From Pseudomonadota bacterium (GTDB lineage: Bacteria > Pseudomonadota > Alphaproteobacteria > Sphingomonadales > Sphingomonadaceae): 49,446 nucleotides of DNA. A program made the position numbers and the translations under genes. Positions 32,930 to 40,387 of this stretch are shown here, in pieces. The stretch spans positions 1-49,446 of the forward strand of contig JAEZHP010000182.1 in the NCBI GenBank assembly GCA_023416515.1, given 5' to 3'. Numbering within the stretch: the first letter of the stretch is position 1; each line of letters starts with the position of its first letter. Below the pieces are notes generated by a model. That model worked only from the letters and a program-made list of their open reading frames with translations, was not told the DNA's origin and did not search any database.

Positions 32930-33514
32930 ATGTTCGCAGTCGTGCGCCTGGGCGGCAAGCAATATCGCGTAGCCGCCGGAGACAAGATCGCCGTTGAGAA
33001 AATCGCCGGCGAAGCTGGCGACAGCGTCACGCTGGACGACGTGCTGCTCGCCGGCGAAGGCGCCGACGTGAAGGCCGGAAGCGTCACCGTGTCGGCCGAG
33101 ATCATCGCCCAGGCCAAGGGCGAGAAGGTCGTGGTCTTCAAGAAGCGCCGCCGTCACAATTATCGGCGCAAGAAGGGCCATCGCCAGCAGTACACGATCC
33201 TTCGAATCACCGCGATCGGCGACCAGAAGGCCGAGGGCGGCGCCAAGAAGGCCGCTGCTCCGAAGAAGCCCGCCAAGGCCGACTCCGACGCTCCGGTCGC
33301 TCAGGACGCCCCGCTGAAGGTCGAGGGCGCCGAGGGCCAGATCGACACTCCGGCCAAGGCGAAGCCGAAGAAGGAGACGGCGAAGAAGGAAGCCGCTTCC
33401 GAGGCGCCCGCGAAGAGCGAGCCGACCGCCGGCGAGGTGGACGCTCCGAAGAAGAAGTCGACGAAGAAGGCCGCGTCTGATAAGGGCGCCGGCGAAGGCG
33501 ATAACCAAGCCTAA
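32930..33514 (+). CDS. rplU: 50S ribosomal protein L21 with long basic/acidic tail
   Basis: Residues 1-105 are a normal L21: MFAVVRLGGKQYRVAAGDKI, then VVVFKKRRRHNYRRKKGHRQ and YTILRITAI. The remaining 90 residues are an Ala/Lys/Glu/Pro-rich low-complexity tail, giving 194 residues against about 100 in most bacteria. Long L21 tails occur in several alphaproteobacteria. The start at 32930 is the L21 Met; upstream in-frame Met codons add unrelated residues. It is 26 bases upstream of rpmA. Confidence 0.97.
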   Translation: MFAVVRLGGKQYRVAAGDKIAVEKIAGEAGDSVTLDDVLLAGEGADVKAGSVTVSAEIIAQAKGEKVVVFKKRRRHNYRRKKGHRQQYTILRITAIGDQKAEGGAKKAAAPKKPAKADSDAPVAQDAPLKVEGAEGQIDTPAKAKPKKETAKKEAASEAPAKSEPTAGEVDAPKKKSTKKAASDKGAGEGDNQA

Positions 33515-33540
33515 GATTTTAGAGAGTAGAGCTTAGAGCC

Positions 33541-33810
33541 ATGGCACATAAGAAAGCAGGCGGTTCCTCACGCAACGGTCGCGACAGCGCCGGCCGCCGT
33601 CTCGGCGTGAAGAAGTTCGGCGGCGAGAACGTCATCGCCGGCAACATCCTCGTGCGTCAGCGCGGGACGAAGTTCTATGCCGGCGAGAATGTCGGCATGG
33701 GCAAAGACCATACCCTCTTCGCGCTTACCGACGGCACCGTTGCGTTCCGCGCGGGTCGTCTTGGGCGCAAGTTTATCTGCGTGCAGTCGATGGCCGAGGC
33801 CGCAGAATAG
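33541..33810 (+). CDS. rpmA: 50S ribosomal protein L27
   Basis: This 89-residue protein starts MAHKKAGGSSRNGRDSAGRR, a full-length L27 whose N-terminus reaches the peptidyl-transferase centre. VRQRGTKFYAGENVGMGKDH and DGTVAFRAGRLGRK are conserved. It follows rplU in the usual order. obgE, often the next gene, is displaced by about 2.3 kb. Confidence 0.98.
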   Translation: MAHKKAGGSSRNGRDSAGRRLGVKKFGGENVIAGNILVRQRGTKFYAGENVGMGKDHTLFALTDGTVAFRAGRLGRKFICVQSMAEAAE

Positions 33811-33824
33811 GAACAGTCGAGAAA

Positions 33825-33849
33825 GGGCTGTTCCCGGAAGGGGCAGCCC
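33825..33849 (+). repeat. GC-rich hairpin downstream of rpmA
   Basis: GGGCTG and CAGCCC form a 6-bp stem around a 13-base loop between the L27 stop and the strong terminator. It may be an mRNA-end structure or an upstream part of the terminator region. Confidence 0.35.
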
Positions 33850-33878
33850 CAAAGGGTCTCAAGAGCGGGACCAGATGA

Positions 33879-33912
33879 GGGAGAGGGGCAGCCCCCTCTC
33901 CCTTTCTTTTTT
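33879..33912 (+). terminator. Strong Rho-independent terminator of rplU-rpmA
   Basis: GGGAGAGGGG (33879-33888) and CCCCTCTCCC (33893-33902) form a perfect 10-bp stem with a 4-base loop, followed directly by TTTCTTTTTT. This is the clearest intrinsic terminator in the window. Confidence 0.88.
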
Positions 33913-33981
33913 CTCCCTCATCGAAATGTCGCCGGACCGTCACCCATGTCGGGCACGGGCGGCGGCGGAAGGGAGAAGAGC

Positions 33982-34548
33982 ATGTTCGCCAGAACCGAAA
34001 GACTGCTGCTCCGGCCAGCGTGGGCCGAGGACGCCCCCGCCTTGTTCGCCGCGATCGCCGACGAAGGCATCGTCCGCAACCTCGCCACCGCCCCCTGGCC
34101 CTATCTTCCCGAGCATGCCGAGGCGTTCGTCATGCGCGAGCGCGATCCCGCGCGGCCGACGTCGCTCATCTTCCTTCGCACCGACGGCGCCCCGCTGCTG
34201 GTCGGAGCCATTGGAATCCACGACACGCCCGACGGCGAGGTCGAGCTCGGCTATTGGATCGCCCGGCCCTATTGGAACCGCGGCTTCGCGACCGAGGCTG
34301 GACGGGCGGTGATCGGCTTCGCCTGCAACAGCCTTCGGCTTCGCCGGCTGGTCGCCGGCCACTTCATCGACAATCCGGCGTCGCGCCGGGTGCTCCGCAA
34401 GCTGGGCTTCACGCCGGCGGGCGCCGTCCGCTCGCGCTTCAGCGCCGGCCGCGGCGCCGAGGCGGAATGCGCCGAACTGGAGCTGGAGCTCGCGGCGGCA
34501 CCGGTAACGGTAAGCAAGCCCGCTCCGGCCTGCATGATGGCGGCCTGA
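33982..34548 (+). CDS. GNAT N-acetyltransferase (RimJ/RimL type)
   Basis: This 188-residue protein starts at 33982, after a GGGAGAAGAG ribosome binding site; the frame open from 33946 is ignored. It opens TERLLLRPAWAEDAPALFAA. The acetyl-CoA site is in ELGYWIARPYWNRGFATEAG, equivalent to the R/Q-x-x-G-x-G/A loop. NPASRRVLRKLGF is the usual GNAT C-terminal helix. The substrate could be a protein N-terminus, an amino acid or an antibiotic. It converges on the PF10118 gene and shares a bidirectional terminator with it. Confidence 0.9.
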   Translation: MFARTERLLLRPAWAEDAPALFAAIADEGIVRNLATAPWPYLPEHAEAFVMRERDPARPTSLIFLRTDGAPLLVGAIGIHDTPDGEVELGYWIARPYWNRGFATEAGRAVIGFACNSLRLRRLVAGHFIDNPASRRVLRKLGFTPAGAVRSRFSAGRGAEAECAELELELAAAPVTVSKPAPACMMAA

Positions 34549-34559
34549 TGCCACAGAGC

Positions 34560-34588
34560 CCCTCTCCCCGCTGGGAGAGGGCCTCTTT
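34560..34588. terminator. Bidirectional hairpin between convergent genes
   Basis: CCCTCTCCC (34560-34568) and GGGAGAGGG (34573-34581) form a perfect 9-bp stem with a CGCT loop. CTCTTT follows on the plus strand. It lies between the GNAT stop (34548) and the PF10118 gene stop (34591), so it could end both transcripts. Confidence 0.6.
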
Positions 34589-34590
34589 GA

Positions 34591-35436
34591 TCAGGCCAGG
34601 GCCGGCTGGGCCGAGAGCTGCTGCTCGGCGCTCGCGATCAGCGGGCGGTCGTCGTGGTTCCAGGGGTGGAAGCCGGGCATGAAGAAGCTCAGCCAGGCGC
34701 CGAGGATCTTCCTGACCATCCCCGGCCGGACGAAGGCGAACCACAGCATTCGCCGCCATGCGGCAAAGCCGGTGATTCCGTCCTGACGGAGAAGCTCGCG
34801 AACGCCCATCGAGCGGTCGACGAGGAAATTCTTGGTGACGAGAAGCATCACCTTCGACTTGATCTTCCAGCGCTTGAAGCGCGGCAGCGCCTTCGTCGCG
34901 TGGCGCCAGGTGTCGTAGGCGACACCCTTATGCTCGATCTCCTCGATCGCATGCCAGCGCCACATCGCCGCAGCCTCGGGATCGGCGTCCTTGAGATGAC
35001 GCGGGTCGCGCAGAAGCTCGTGGGCGAGGATGGCGGTGAAATGTTCGAGACACATGGTCGCGGCGAGGCTGACGATCGGATGCTTGGACTTCACGATGTC
35101 CAGCCGCCAGATCACCCGCTCCTCGAGCTTGGTCAGGTCGTAGCCCGCGTCGACCGCCTTCTTGTTGAAGGCGACATGCTCGCGGCTGTGCATCACCTCC
35201 TGGGTGGTGAAGGCCCGGATTTCCTGCGCAAGCTTGTCGTCGGCGCCGTCGCGGAAGGCGCGGACGCTCTCGACGAAAAAGGCCTCGCCCCTCGGGAAGG
35301 TTGCCGACAGCGCGTTGTAGAAGGCGGTCGCGACAGGATCGTTCGCCACCCACCAGCGGTTTGGCGCAAGCCCACGCCCGAACCGGCGGTCGCGCGGAGT
35401 GATCGTGAGGTCGGCGGGTGTCGCAACGCGATTCAT
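34591..35436 (-). CDS. Metal-dependent hydrolase family protein (PF10118)
   Basis: This 281-residue protein matches the PF10118 family, ferritin-like helical proteins annotated as metal-dependent hydrolases. Likely metal ligands are in TTQEVMHSREHVAFN, MCLEHFTAILAHE and WHAIEEIEHKGVAYD, a repeated E-x-x-H layout suggesting a diiron site. The C-terminal third is hydrophobic and aromatic (MLWFAFVRPGMV) and may bind the membrane. It is divergent from a TetR regulator 44 bases away, which probably represses it. The substrate is unknown, possibly a fatty acid or other small hydrophobic compound. Confidence 0.85.
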   Translation of the reverse strand: MNRVATPADLTITPRDRRFGRGLAPNRWWVANDPVATAFYNALSATFPRGEAFFVESVRAFRDGADDKLAQEIRAFTTQEVMHSREHVAFNKKAVDAGYDLTKLEERVIWRLDIVKSKHPIVSLAATMCLEHFTAILAHELLRDPRHLKDADPEAAAMWRWHAIEEIEHKGVAYDTWRHATKALPRFKRWKIKSKVMLLVTKNFLVDRSMGVRELLRQDGITGFAAWRRMLWFAFVRPGMVRKILGAWLSFFMPGFHPWNHDDRPLIASAEQQLSAQPALA

Positions 35437-35480
35437 CAGGCTATCTCCCTGAGCGTAGGCAATGAGAGATACTTACACTC
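35437..35480. promoter_or_regulatory. Divergent promoter/operator region between PF10118 gene and TetR gene
   Basis: This 44-base spacer contains TATCTC (35442-35447) and GAGATA (35466-35471) as an interrupted inverted repeat, and the ribosome binding site of the leftward gene. Its short length and divergent layout suit a TetR-type operator. The exact site is uncertain. Confidence 0.4.
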
Positions 35481-36089
35481 ATGTCAATAGTGCGTGAGAG
35501 ACTGTCGCCCGCGGAGAGCCGAGCAGCCGCGCTCGAGGCGGCTCGGCGCCTGCTGATCGAGCAGGGTCCGCAGGCGGTGACCCTGAAGGCGGTGGCGGCG
35601 GAGATCGGCAAGACCCACGCCAACCTCCTCCACCATTTCGGCTCGGCTGCGGGCCTCCAGGCCGAGCTCGTCCGGACCATGGCCGAGCAGGTCACCCGAG
35701 CCATCGCGGACACGGTCGAGCGCGCTCGCCACGGCGAGGCCGATCCGCGCGAGATCGTCGACCGCACCTTCGATGCTTTCGGCAAGCAGGGCGCCGGAGC
35801 ACTTGCCGCCTGGATGATCCTGTCCGGCAACCGCGACGCTCTCAATCCCATCCTCGAATCGATCCGCGCCCTCGTGAACCAGCTCACGATCAGTCACGAG
35901 GAGCATCACGTCCCCGAGAGCACTTTGTGGCTGGTCCTCGCGGCGCTCGGCGATTCGCTGCTCGGCGGATCGATCGCCGAGGCGCTCGGCCTTCCGCGCG
36001 ACTCCGCGCGCACGCTTGCCTCGCGGACGCTCAAGGCGCAGATCGCCGCCCACCATCCGGAGGCGCAGGGCAAGAAGGGCAAAGCCTGA
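35481..36089 (+). CDS. TetR-family transcriptional regulator
   Basis: This 202-residue protein has an N-terminal helix-turn-helix at about 15-60: RAAALEAARRLLIEQGPQAV, then VAAEIGKTHANLLHHFGSAA. The C-terminal part (65-190) is helical and should form the ligand pocket and dimer interface. It is divergent from the PF10118 gene, which it most likely controls together with itself. The inducer is unknown, possibly an acyl compound given the neighbour. Confidence 0.92.
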   Translation: MSIVRERLSPAESRAAALEAARRLLIEQGPQAVTLKAVAAEIGKTHANLLHHFGSAAGLQAELVRTMAEQVTRAIADTVERARHGEADPREIVDRTFDAFGKQGAGALAAWMILSGNRDALNPILESIRALVNQLTISHEEHHVPESTLWLVLAALGDSLLGGSIAEALGLPRDSARTLASRTLKAQIAAHHPEAQGKKGKA

Positions 36090-36130
36090 CCGCCCTTCCC
36101 TCTCACGGCCCGACCTCCTAAGTCGCGGCC

Positions 36131-37177
36131 ATGCATTTTCTCGACCAGGCGAAGATCTTCATCCGCTCCGGCGCCGGCGGCCCCGGCGCGGTCAGCTTCC
36201 GCCGTGAAAAGTTCATCGAATTCGGCGGCCCCGACGGCGGCGACGGCGGCAAGGGCGGCGACGTCGTGTTCGAAGCCGTCGAGGGCCTGAACACCCTCAT
36301 CGACTTTCGCTACACCCAGCATTTCCGCGCGCCGCGCGGCAAGGGCGGCGCAGGCTCGAACCGCACCGGCGCGGGTGGCGACGACCTCGTCATCAAGGTC
36401 CCGGTCGGAACCCAGGTTCTGTCCGAGGACAAGGAGCATGTCCTCGCCGACTTCACCGAGGTGGGCCAGCGCATCGTCCTCCTCAGGGGCGGCGACGGCG
36501 GCCGCGGCAATGCCAGCTACAAGACCTCGACCAACCGCGCCCCGCGCCAGCACGGCACCGGCTGGCCGAGCGAGGAGATGTGGGTGTGGCTTCGCCTCAA
36601 GCTGCTCGCCGACGCAGGCCTCGTCGGCCTGCCCAATGCGGGTAAATCGACCTTCCTCAACGCGGTCAGCAATGCCAACGCCAAGGTCGGCGACTATCCG
36701 TTCACCACGCTCCAGCCCAAGCTCGGGATGGTCCGGCACAAGGGCGTCGACTTCGTCCTCGCCGACATTCCCGGCCTGATCGAGGGCGCGGTCGACGGCG
36801 CCGGCATCGGCGACCGCTTCCTCGGCCATATCGAGCGCACGCGGGTGCTTCTCCACCTCGTCGATGCCAATGTCGATGACGTGGCGACCGCCTATCGCAC
36901 GGTCGCCGACGAGCTCGTCGCTTATGGTGCGGGAGTAGAGGACAAGCCGCAGGTCGTCGTCCTCAACAAGGTCGACACGATCGACGAGGAGCTTGCCGAC
37001 GCGCTCGCAGCCGAGCTCGAGGCGGAAGCCGGTCAAAAGGTGCTGCGAGTGTCGGGACTGAGCGGCGAGGGAGTCGAGGCCGTGCTCGACAAGCTCATCC
37101 AGCATATCGGCACCCTCAACCGCGCCGCGATCGAGGACGACCAGGAAGAGCCCGCCTCCGACTGGTCGCCGCTCTAG
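36131..37177 (+). CDS. obgE: GTPase Obg (ribosome assembly)
   Basis: This 348-residue protein has the Gly-rich Obg fold (1-158; GGDGGKGGDVVFEA, GGRGNASYKTSTNRAPRQHG). The G domain has P-loop GLPNAGKST, switch GDYPFTTL, DIPGL and NKVD. It is an essential GTPase in 50S maturation and stress control. The C-terminal region after the G domain is short and acidic. It lies downstream of, but not next to, rplU-rpmA. The candidate ceramide reductase gene starts 14 bases after its stop. Confidence 0.97.
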   Translation: MHFLDQAKIFIRSGAGGPGAVSFRREKFIEFGGPDGGDGGKGGDVVFEAVEGLNTLIDFRYTQHFRAPRGKGGAGSNRTGAGGDDLVIKVPVGTQVLSEDKEHVLADFTEVGQRIVLLRGGDGGRGNASYKTSTNRAPRQHGTGWPSEEMWVWLRLKLLADAGLVGLPNAGKSTFLNAVSNANAKVGDYPFTTLQPKLGMVRHKGVDFVLADIPGLIEGAVDGAGIGDRFLGHIERTRVLLHLVDANVDDVATAYRTVADELVAYGAGVEDKPQVVVLNKVDTIDEELADALAAELEAEAGQKVLRVSGLSGEGVEAVLDKLIQHIGTLNRAAIEDDQEEPASDWSPL

Positions 37178-37191
37178 GCTGAGCGGCGAGC

Positions 37192-38121
37192 GTGAAGAAG
37201 CGCATTCCACTCCCGACCCTTGCGGTCACCGGAGGCACCGGCTTCGTCGGCCAGCACCTGATCCGGATCGCCCGCGAGCGCGGCCACATGGTGCGCGCCC
37301 TCACCCGGGCGTGGCGGCCGCCGGAGGAGGGCGTCGAGTGGGTCGAGGGAACGCTCGACCGGCGCGATACCCTCGAGCGGCTGTGCGAAGGCGCGGACGT
37401 CGTCGTCCACATCGCCGGCATGATCAACGGCCCGACCCGGGCCGCTTTCGAGGCCGTCAATGCCGGCGGCACCGCGGCGATGGTGGACGCGGCCCGAGCG
37501 AGTCGCGTTCGCCGCTTCATCCACATCTCCTCGCTGTCGGCGCGCGAGCCTTCGCTCTCCAATTACGGCTGGTCAAAGGCCAAGTCGGAGCGGATCGTCG
37601 CCGCGTCCGGCCTCGACTGGACGATCATCCGCCCGCCCGCGATCTACGGGCCGGGCGACCGCGAGACCCTCGAGCTGTTCAGGATGGCCCGGCGCGGCAT
37701 CGTCGCACTGCCGCCGCGAGGGCGCTTCTCGGTCATCCATGTCGAGGATCTGTGCCGGCTGATCCTCGACGTGATCCCGGCCGACGAGAGCTGGTCCGAG
37801 ACCTACGAGCCGGACGACGGCGTTGCCGACGGCTGGGCCCACCGCCATTTCGCCCGAACCCTCGGCCGAGTGTTCGGCAAGCGGGCGACGACCCTGGCGA
37901 TGCCGCGCGCCGTTCTTCAGGGAGCCGCGGGACTCGACAGGCTGGTTCGCCGCTCGAAGGCCAAGCTCACCGGTGACCGGGTTCGCTATTTCTGCCATCC
38001 CGACTGGGTCGCCGCGGCGGACAAGCGGCCGCCCGCCTCGATCTGGCAGCCGCAGGTTCGAACTCCGGGCGGATTGCGCGCGACCGCCGACTGGTATCGC
38101 GCCCAGGGCTGGATCAGATAA
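37192..38121 (+). CDS. NAD(P)-dependent reductase, candidate ceramide reductase (CerR-like)
   Basis: The start is GTG at 37192. The 309-residue extended-SDR protein has the dinucleotide motif TGGTGFVG (about 14-21), a hydrophobic VVVHIAG, the catalytic YGWSK (Y-x-x-x-K) and RPPAIYGPGD. In Caulobacter a reductase of this kind beside spt reduces the 3-keto group of oxidised ceramide. Here it lies 0.6 kb upstream of acp-spt in the same direction, which supports the same role. A general epimerase or NDUFA9-like protein is the alternative. Its end overlaps the convergent membrane gene by eight bases. Confidence 0.75.
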   Translation: MKKRIPLPTLAVTGGTGFVGQHLIRIARERGHMVRALTRAWRPPEEGVEWVEGTLDRRDTLERLCEGADVVVHIAGMINGPTRAAFEAVNAGGTAAMVDAARASRVRRFIHISSLSAREPSLSNYGWSKAKSERIVAASGLDWTIIRPPAIYGPGDRETLELFRMARRGIVALPPRGRFSVIHVEDLCRLILDVIPADESWSETYEPDDGVADGWAHRHFARTLGRVFGKRATTLAMPRAVLQGAAGLDRLVRRSKAKLTGDRVRYFCHPDWVAAADKRPPASIWQPQVRTPGGLRATADWYRAQGWIR

Positions 38122-38653
38122 AGGCCGGCAGGTTCACGAAGAAGCCGAGAACGAAGGCGACGAAGCTGAGGCACAGCCCGGCGAGGAAAGTCCGATAGGC
38201 GTAGCCGAGAAGCCGGTACTTCTTGCGCGCGAGCACCACCCCGTTCTGGTAGAGATCGCGAAGCATAATGGTGATGAAGCCCTCTTCCGAGCGCAGCTCC
38301 GTCATCACCCGCTCGAGGAACTCCTCCTCGCTCAACTGCTCGAACGAGCCGAAGAACAGCACGTTGAGCCGCCCTCCGGTCCTGAACCGGGTCGCAGGCA
38401 TCACCGCGAGGATCGACAGCACCGCCGAGAAGAAGGCGCCGAGGCCGAGGATCAGCAATGGCAGCGGCTCGGCGGAATCGCTGGCCTGGCCAAGAGCGAT
38501 GGTGAACACCAGGAAGGTCGCAGCGAGGAGCATGTTGGCCTTCTGATCGGCCATCTGCGACAGGCTGACGTGGATCTGTTGAGCGGTCCGAACAGCGTGG
38601 ATCGAGTTGGGCGGAAATGCCTTCGGCGCCTGTGCGCCCGCGTCCTGGGCCAT
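38114..38653 (-). CDS. Pycsar-effector-family membrane protein (DUF5706-like)
   Basis: The start at ATG 38653 is chosen; the frame is open to 38740 but that part is low-complexity. The 179-residue protein has the family signature SQMADQKANMLLAATFLVFT, then a second span (LPLLILGLGAFFSAVLSILAV), a cytosolic segment with FGSFEQLSEEEFLERVM and GFITIMLRDLYQNG, and a C-terminal span (FLAGLCLSFVAFVLGFF). PycTM effectors of this family damage the membrane on binding cCMP or cUMP. No pyrimidine cyclase is adjacent. It sits between the ceramide-reductase-like gene and acp-spt on the opposite strand, so a housekeeping membrane role is also possible. Confidence 0.75.
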   Translation of the reverse strand: MAQDAGAQAPKAFPPNSIHAVRTAQQIHVSLSQMADQKANMLLAATFLVFTIALGQASDSAEPLPLLILGLGAFFSAVLSILAVMPATRFRTGGRLNVLFFGSFEQLSEEEFLERVMTELRSEEGFITIMLRDLYQNGVVLARKKYRLLGYAYRTFLAGLCLSFVAFVLGFFVNLPAFI

Positions 38654-38753
38654 GATCGCTCTCCCCTTTCTCCCGTCCGGCTTCGCCGCCCTGCTGCCGC
38701 GCTTCAGCCCTAATGGCTTGGCAGGGCCGCCCCAACGCACCTAAAGGGCAGCC

Positions 38754-39005
38754 ATGACAGACCGGGACCAGACCTTCGACAAGGTCGCAGAGCTGATCGC
38801 GCCGTTCAACAAGAAGAATGCCGCGCTCACCAATTCCACCACCTTCGCGGGCGATCTCGAGTGGGACAGCCTCGTCGTGATGGATTTCGTCGCCTCGGTC
38901 GAGGACGAGTTCGATATCCTCATCACGATGAACACGCAGGCGGAGATCGAGACGGTCGGCCAGCTCGTCGACGCGATCGAGAACCTGCGCAATTCGGAAA
39001 GCTAG
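38754..39005 (+). CDS. Acyl carrier protein for sphingolipid synthesis
   Basis: This 83-residue ACP carries the phosphopantetheine serine at S39 in EWDSLVVMDFVASVEDEFDI. The four-helix pattern and acidic helix II are typical. It ends at TAG 39005 and the serine palmitoyltransferase ATG begins at 39006, with no spacer, so the two are co-translated. In Caulobacter a dedicated ACP next to spt supplies the acyl thioester used by serine palmitoyltransferase. It is not the general fatty-acid-synthesis AcpP, which usually sits with fab genes. Confidence 0.93.
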   Translation: MTDRDQTFDKVAELIAPFNKKNAALTNSTTFAGDLEWDSLVVMDFVASVEDEFDILITMNTQAEIETVGQLVDAIENLRNSES

Positions 39006-40268
39006 ATGACCGAAGCCGGAATCGATAGCCTGGCCCCCGCCGCTCCGCCGGCGCCCGAGGGCCATGGCCGCGACCTCTTCTCCAAGTTCGACCCGCTGAT
39101 CGCCCAACGCGAGGCACTGCTCGCGACCGGTCTCAAGGACCCGTTCGGCCTCGTCATGGAGAAAGTTCTCTCGCCGACCCGCGCAATCTGCAACGGCCGC
39201 GAGACCATCCTTCTCGGCACCTACAATTATATGGGAATGACGTTCGACCAGGACGTCATCGCCGCCGGCAAGCAGGCGCTCGACGAGTTCGGCTCGGGCA
39301 CCACCGGAAGCCGGGTCCTCAACGGCACCTACCAAGGCCACCGGGAGTGCGAGGACGCGCTCAAGGACTTCTACGCCATGGACCATGCCATGGTGTTCTC
39401 GACCGGCTACCAGGCCAATCTCGGGATCATCTCCACGATGGCCGGCAAGGGCGACTATGTCGTCCTCGACATCGACAGCCATGCGTCGATCTATGACGGC
39501 TGCAAGATGGGCGACGCGGAGATCGTCCCCTTCCGCCACAACGACATCACAGCGCTCGAAAAGCGGCTCGCCCGGATTCCCGAAGGCGCCGGCAAGCTGG
39601 TCGTGCTCGAAGGCGTCTATTCGATGCTCGGCGACATCGCGCCATTGAAGGAGATGGTCGCGGTGTCCAAGGCCGCCGGAGCGATGGTCCTGGTCGACGA
39701 GGCCCATTCGATGGGCTTCATCGGCGAGAACGGCCGCGGGGTCGCCGAGGCGCAGGGCGTTCTCGCCGACGTCGACTTCGTCATCGGCACTTTCTCCAAG
39801 AGCGTCGGCACGGTCGGCGGCTTCTGCGTCTCCAACCACCCCAAGTTCGAGATCCTTCGCCTGGTCTGCCGGCCTTACGTGTTCACCGCCTCGCTTCCGC
39901 CGAGCGTCGTCGCCACCGCGGCGACCTCGATCCGAAAGCTCATGCACGGCTCGGACAAGCGCGCCCATCTGTGGGAAAATTCCAAGCGCCTCCATGGCGG
40001 CCTCAAAGGGCTCGGCTTCCAGCTCGGCACCGACGAGCCGCAATCGGCGATCATCGCCGTGATCATGCCCGACCTCGAGCGCGGCGCGGCGATGTGGGAA
40101 GCGCTCCTGAGTGAGGGCCTCTACGTCAATCTCGCGCGCCCGCCCGCGACCCCGGCGAACATGACTCTTCTGCGCTGCTCCCTGTGCGCAGAGCATAGCG
40201 AGGCTGAAGTCACCGACATCCTCGCCATGTTCGAGCGCGCCGGGCGTGCCACCGGCGTGATCGGCTGA
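39006..40268 (+). CDS. spt: Serine palmitoyltransferase
   Basis: This PLP enzyme condenses L-serine with a palmitoyl thioester to 3-ketodihydrosphingosine, the first step of sphingolipid synthesis. The 420-residue protein has the PLP lysine at K265 (GTFSKSVGTVGGF) and the ring-stacking histidine at H159 (DIDSHASIYDG). Both numbers equal those of the characterised Sphingomonas paucimobilis enzyme, as does the length. LVDEAHSMGFIG supplies the Asp and His near the PLP. It is a soluble alpha-oxoamine synthase. KBL or 5-ALA synthase is excluded by the residue match and the dedicated ACP next door. Confidence 0.96.
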   Translation: MTEAGIDSLAPAAPPAPEGHGRDLFSKFDPLIAQREALLATGLKDPFGLVMEKVLSPTRAICNGRETILLGTYNYMGMTFDQDVIAAGKQALDEFGSGTTGSRVLNGTYQGHRECEDALKDFYAMDHAMVFSTGYQANLGIISTMAGKGDYVVLDIDSHASIYDGCKMGDAEIVPFRHNDITALEKRLARIPEGAGKLVVLEGVYSMLGDIAPLKEMVAVSKAAGAMVLVDEAHSMGFIGENGRGVAEAQGVLADVDFVIGTFSKSVGTVGGFCVSNHPKFEILRLVCRPYVFTASLPPSVVATAATSIRKLMHGSDKRAHLWENSKRLHGGLKGLGFQLGTDEPQSAIIAVIMPDLERGAAMWEALLSEGLYVNLARPPATPANMTLLRCSLCAEHSEAEVTDILAMFERAGRATGVIG

Positions 40269-40364
40269 GGCAATCGCGGTTGCCGTGGCGACCGCGACGA
40301 CAAGCTCCTCGGGCGGGACATAACGACACGGTATCAACCGCCTGTATGCTTTAAATGCTGGTAA

Positions 40365-40383
40365 CCTTCCTCTACTAGGAAGG
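40365..40383 (+). promoter_or_regulatory. Hairpin that masks the ribosome binding site of the histidine kinase
   Basis: CCTTCCT (40365-40371) pairs perfectly with AGGAAGG (40377-40383) over a 5-base loop. AGGAAGG is the Shine-Dalgarno sequence, four bases before the kinase ATG at 40388. Folding of the mRNA would hide it, so translation may depend on temperature, a protein or an RNA partner. The remaining upstream 95 bases carry no clear promoter. Confidence 0.6.
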
Positions 40384-40387
40384 CGCA

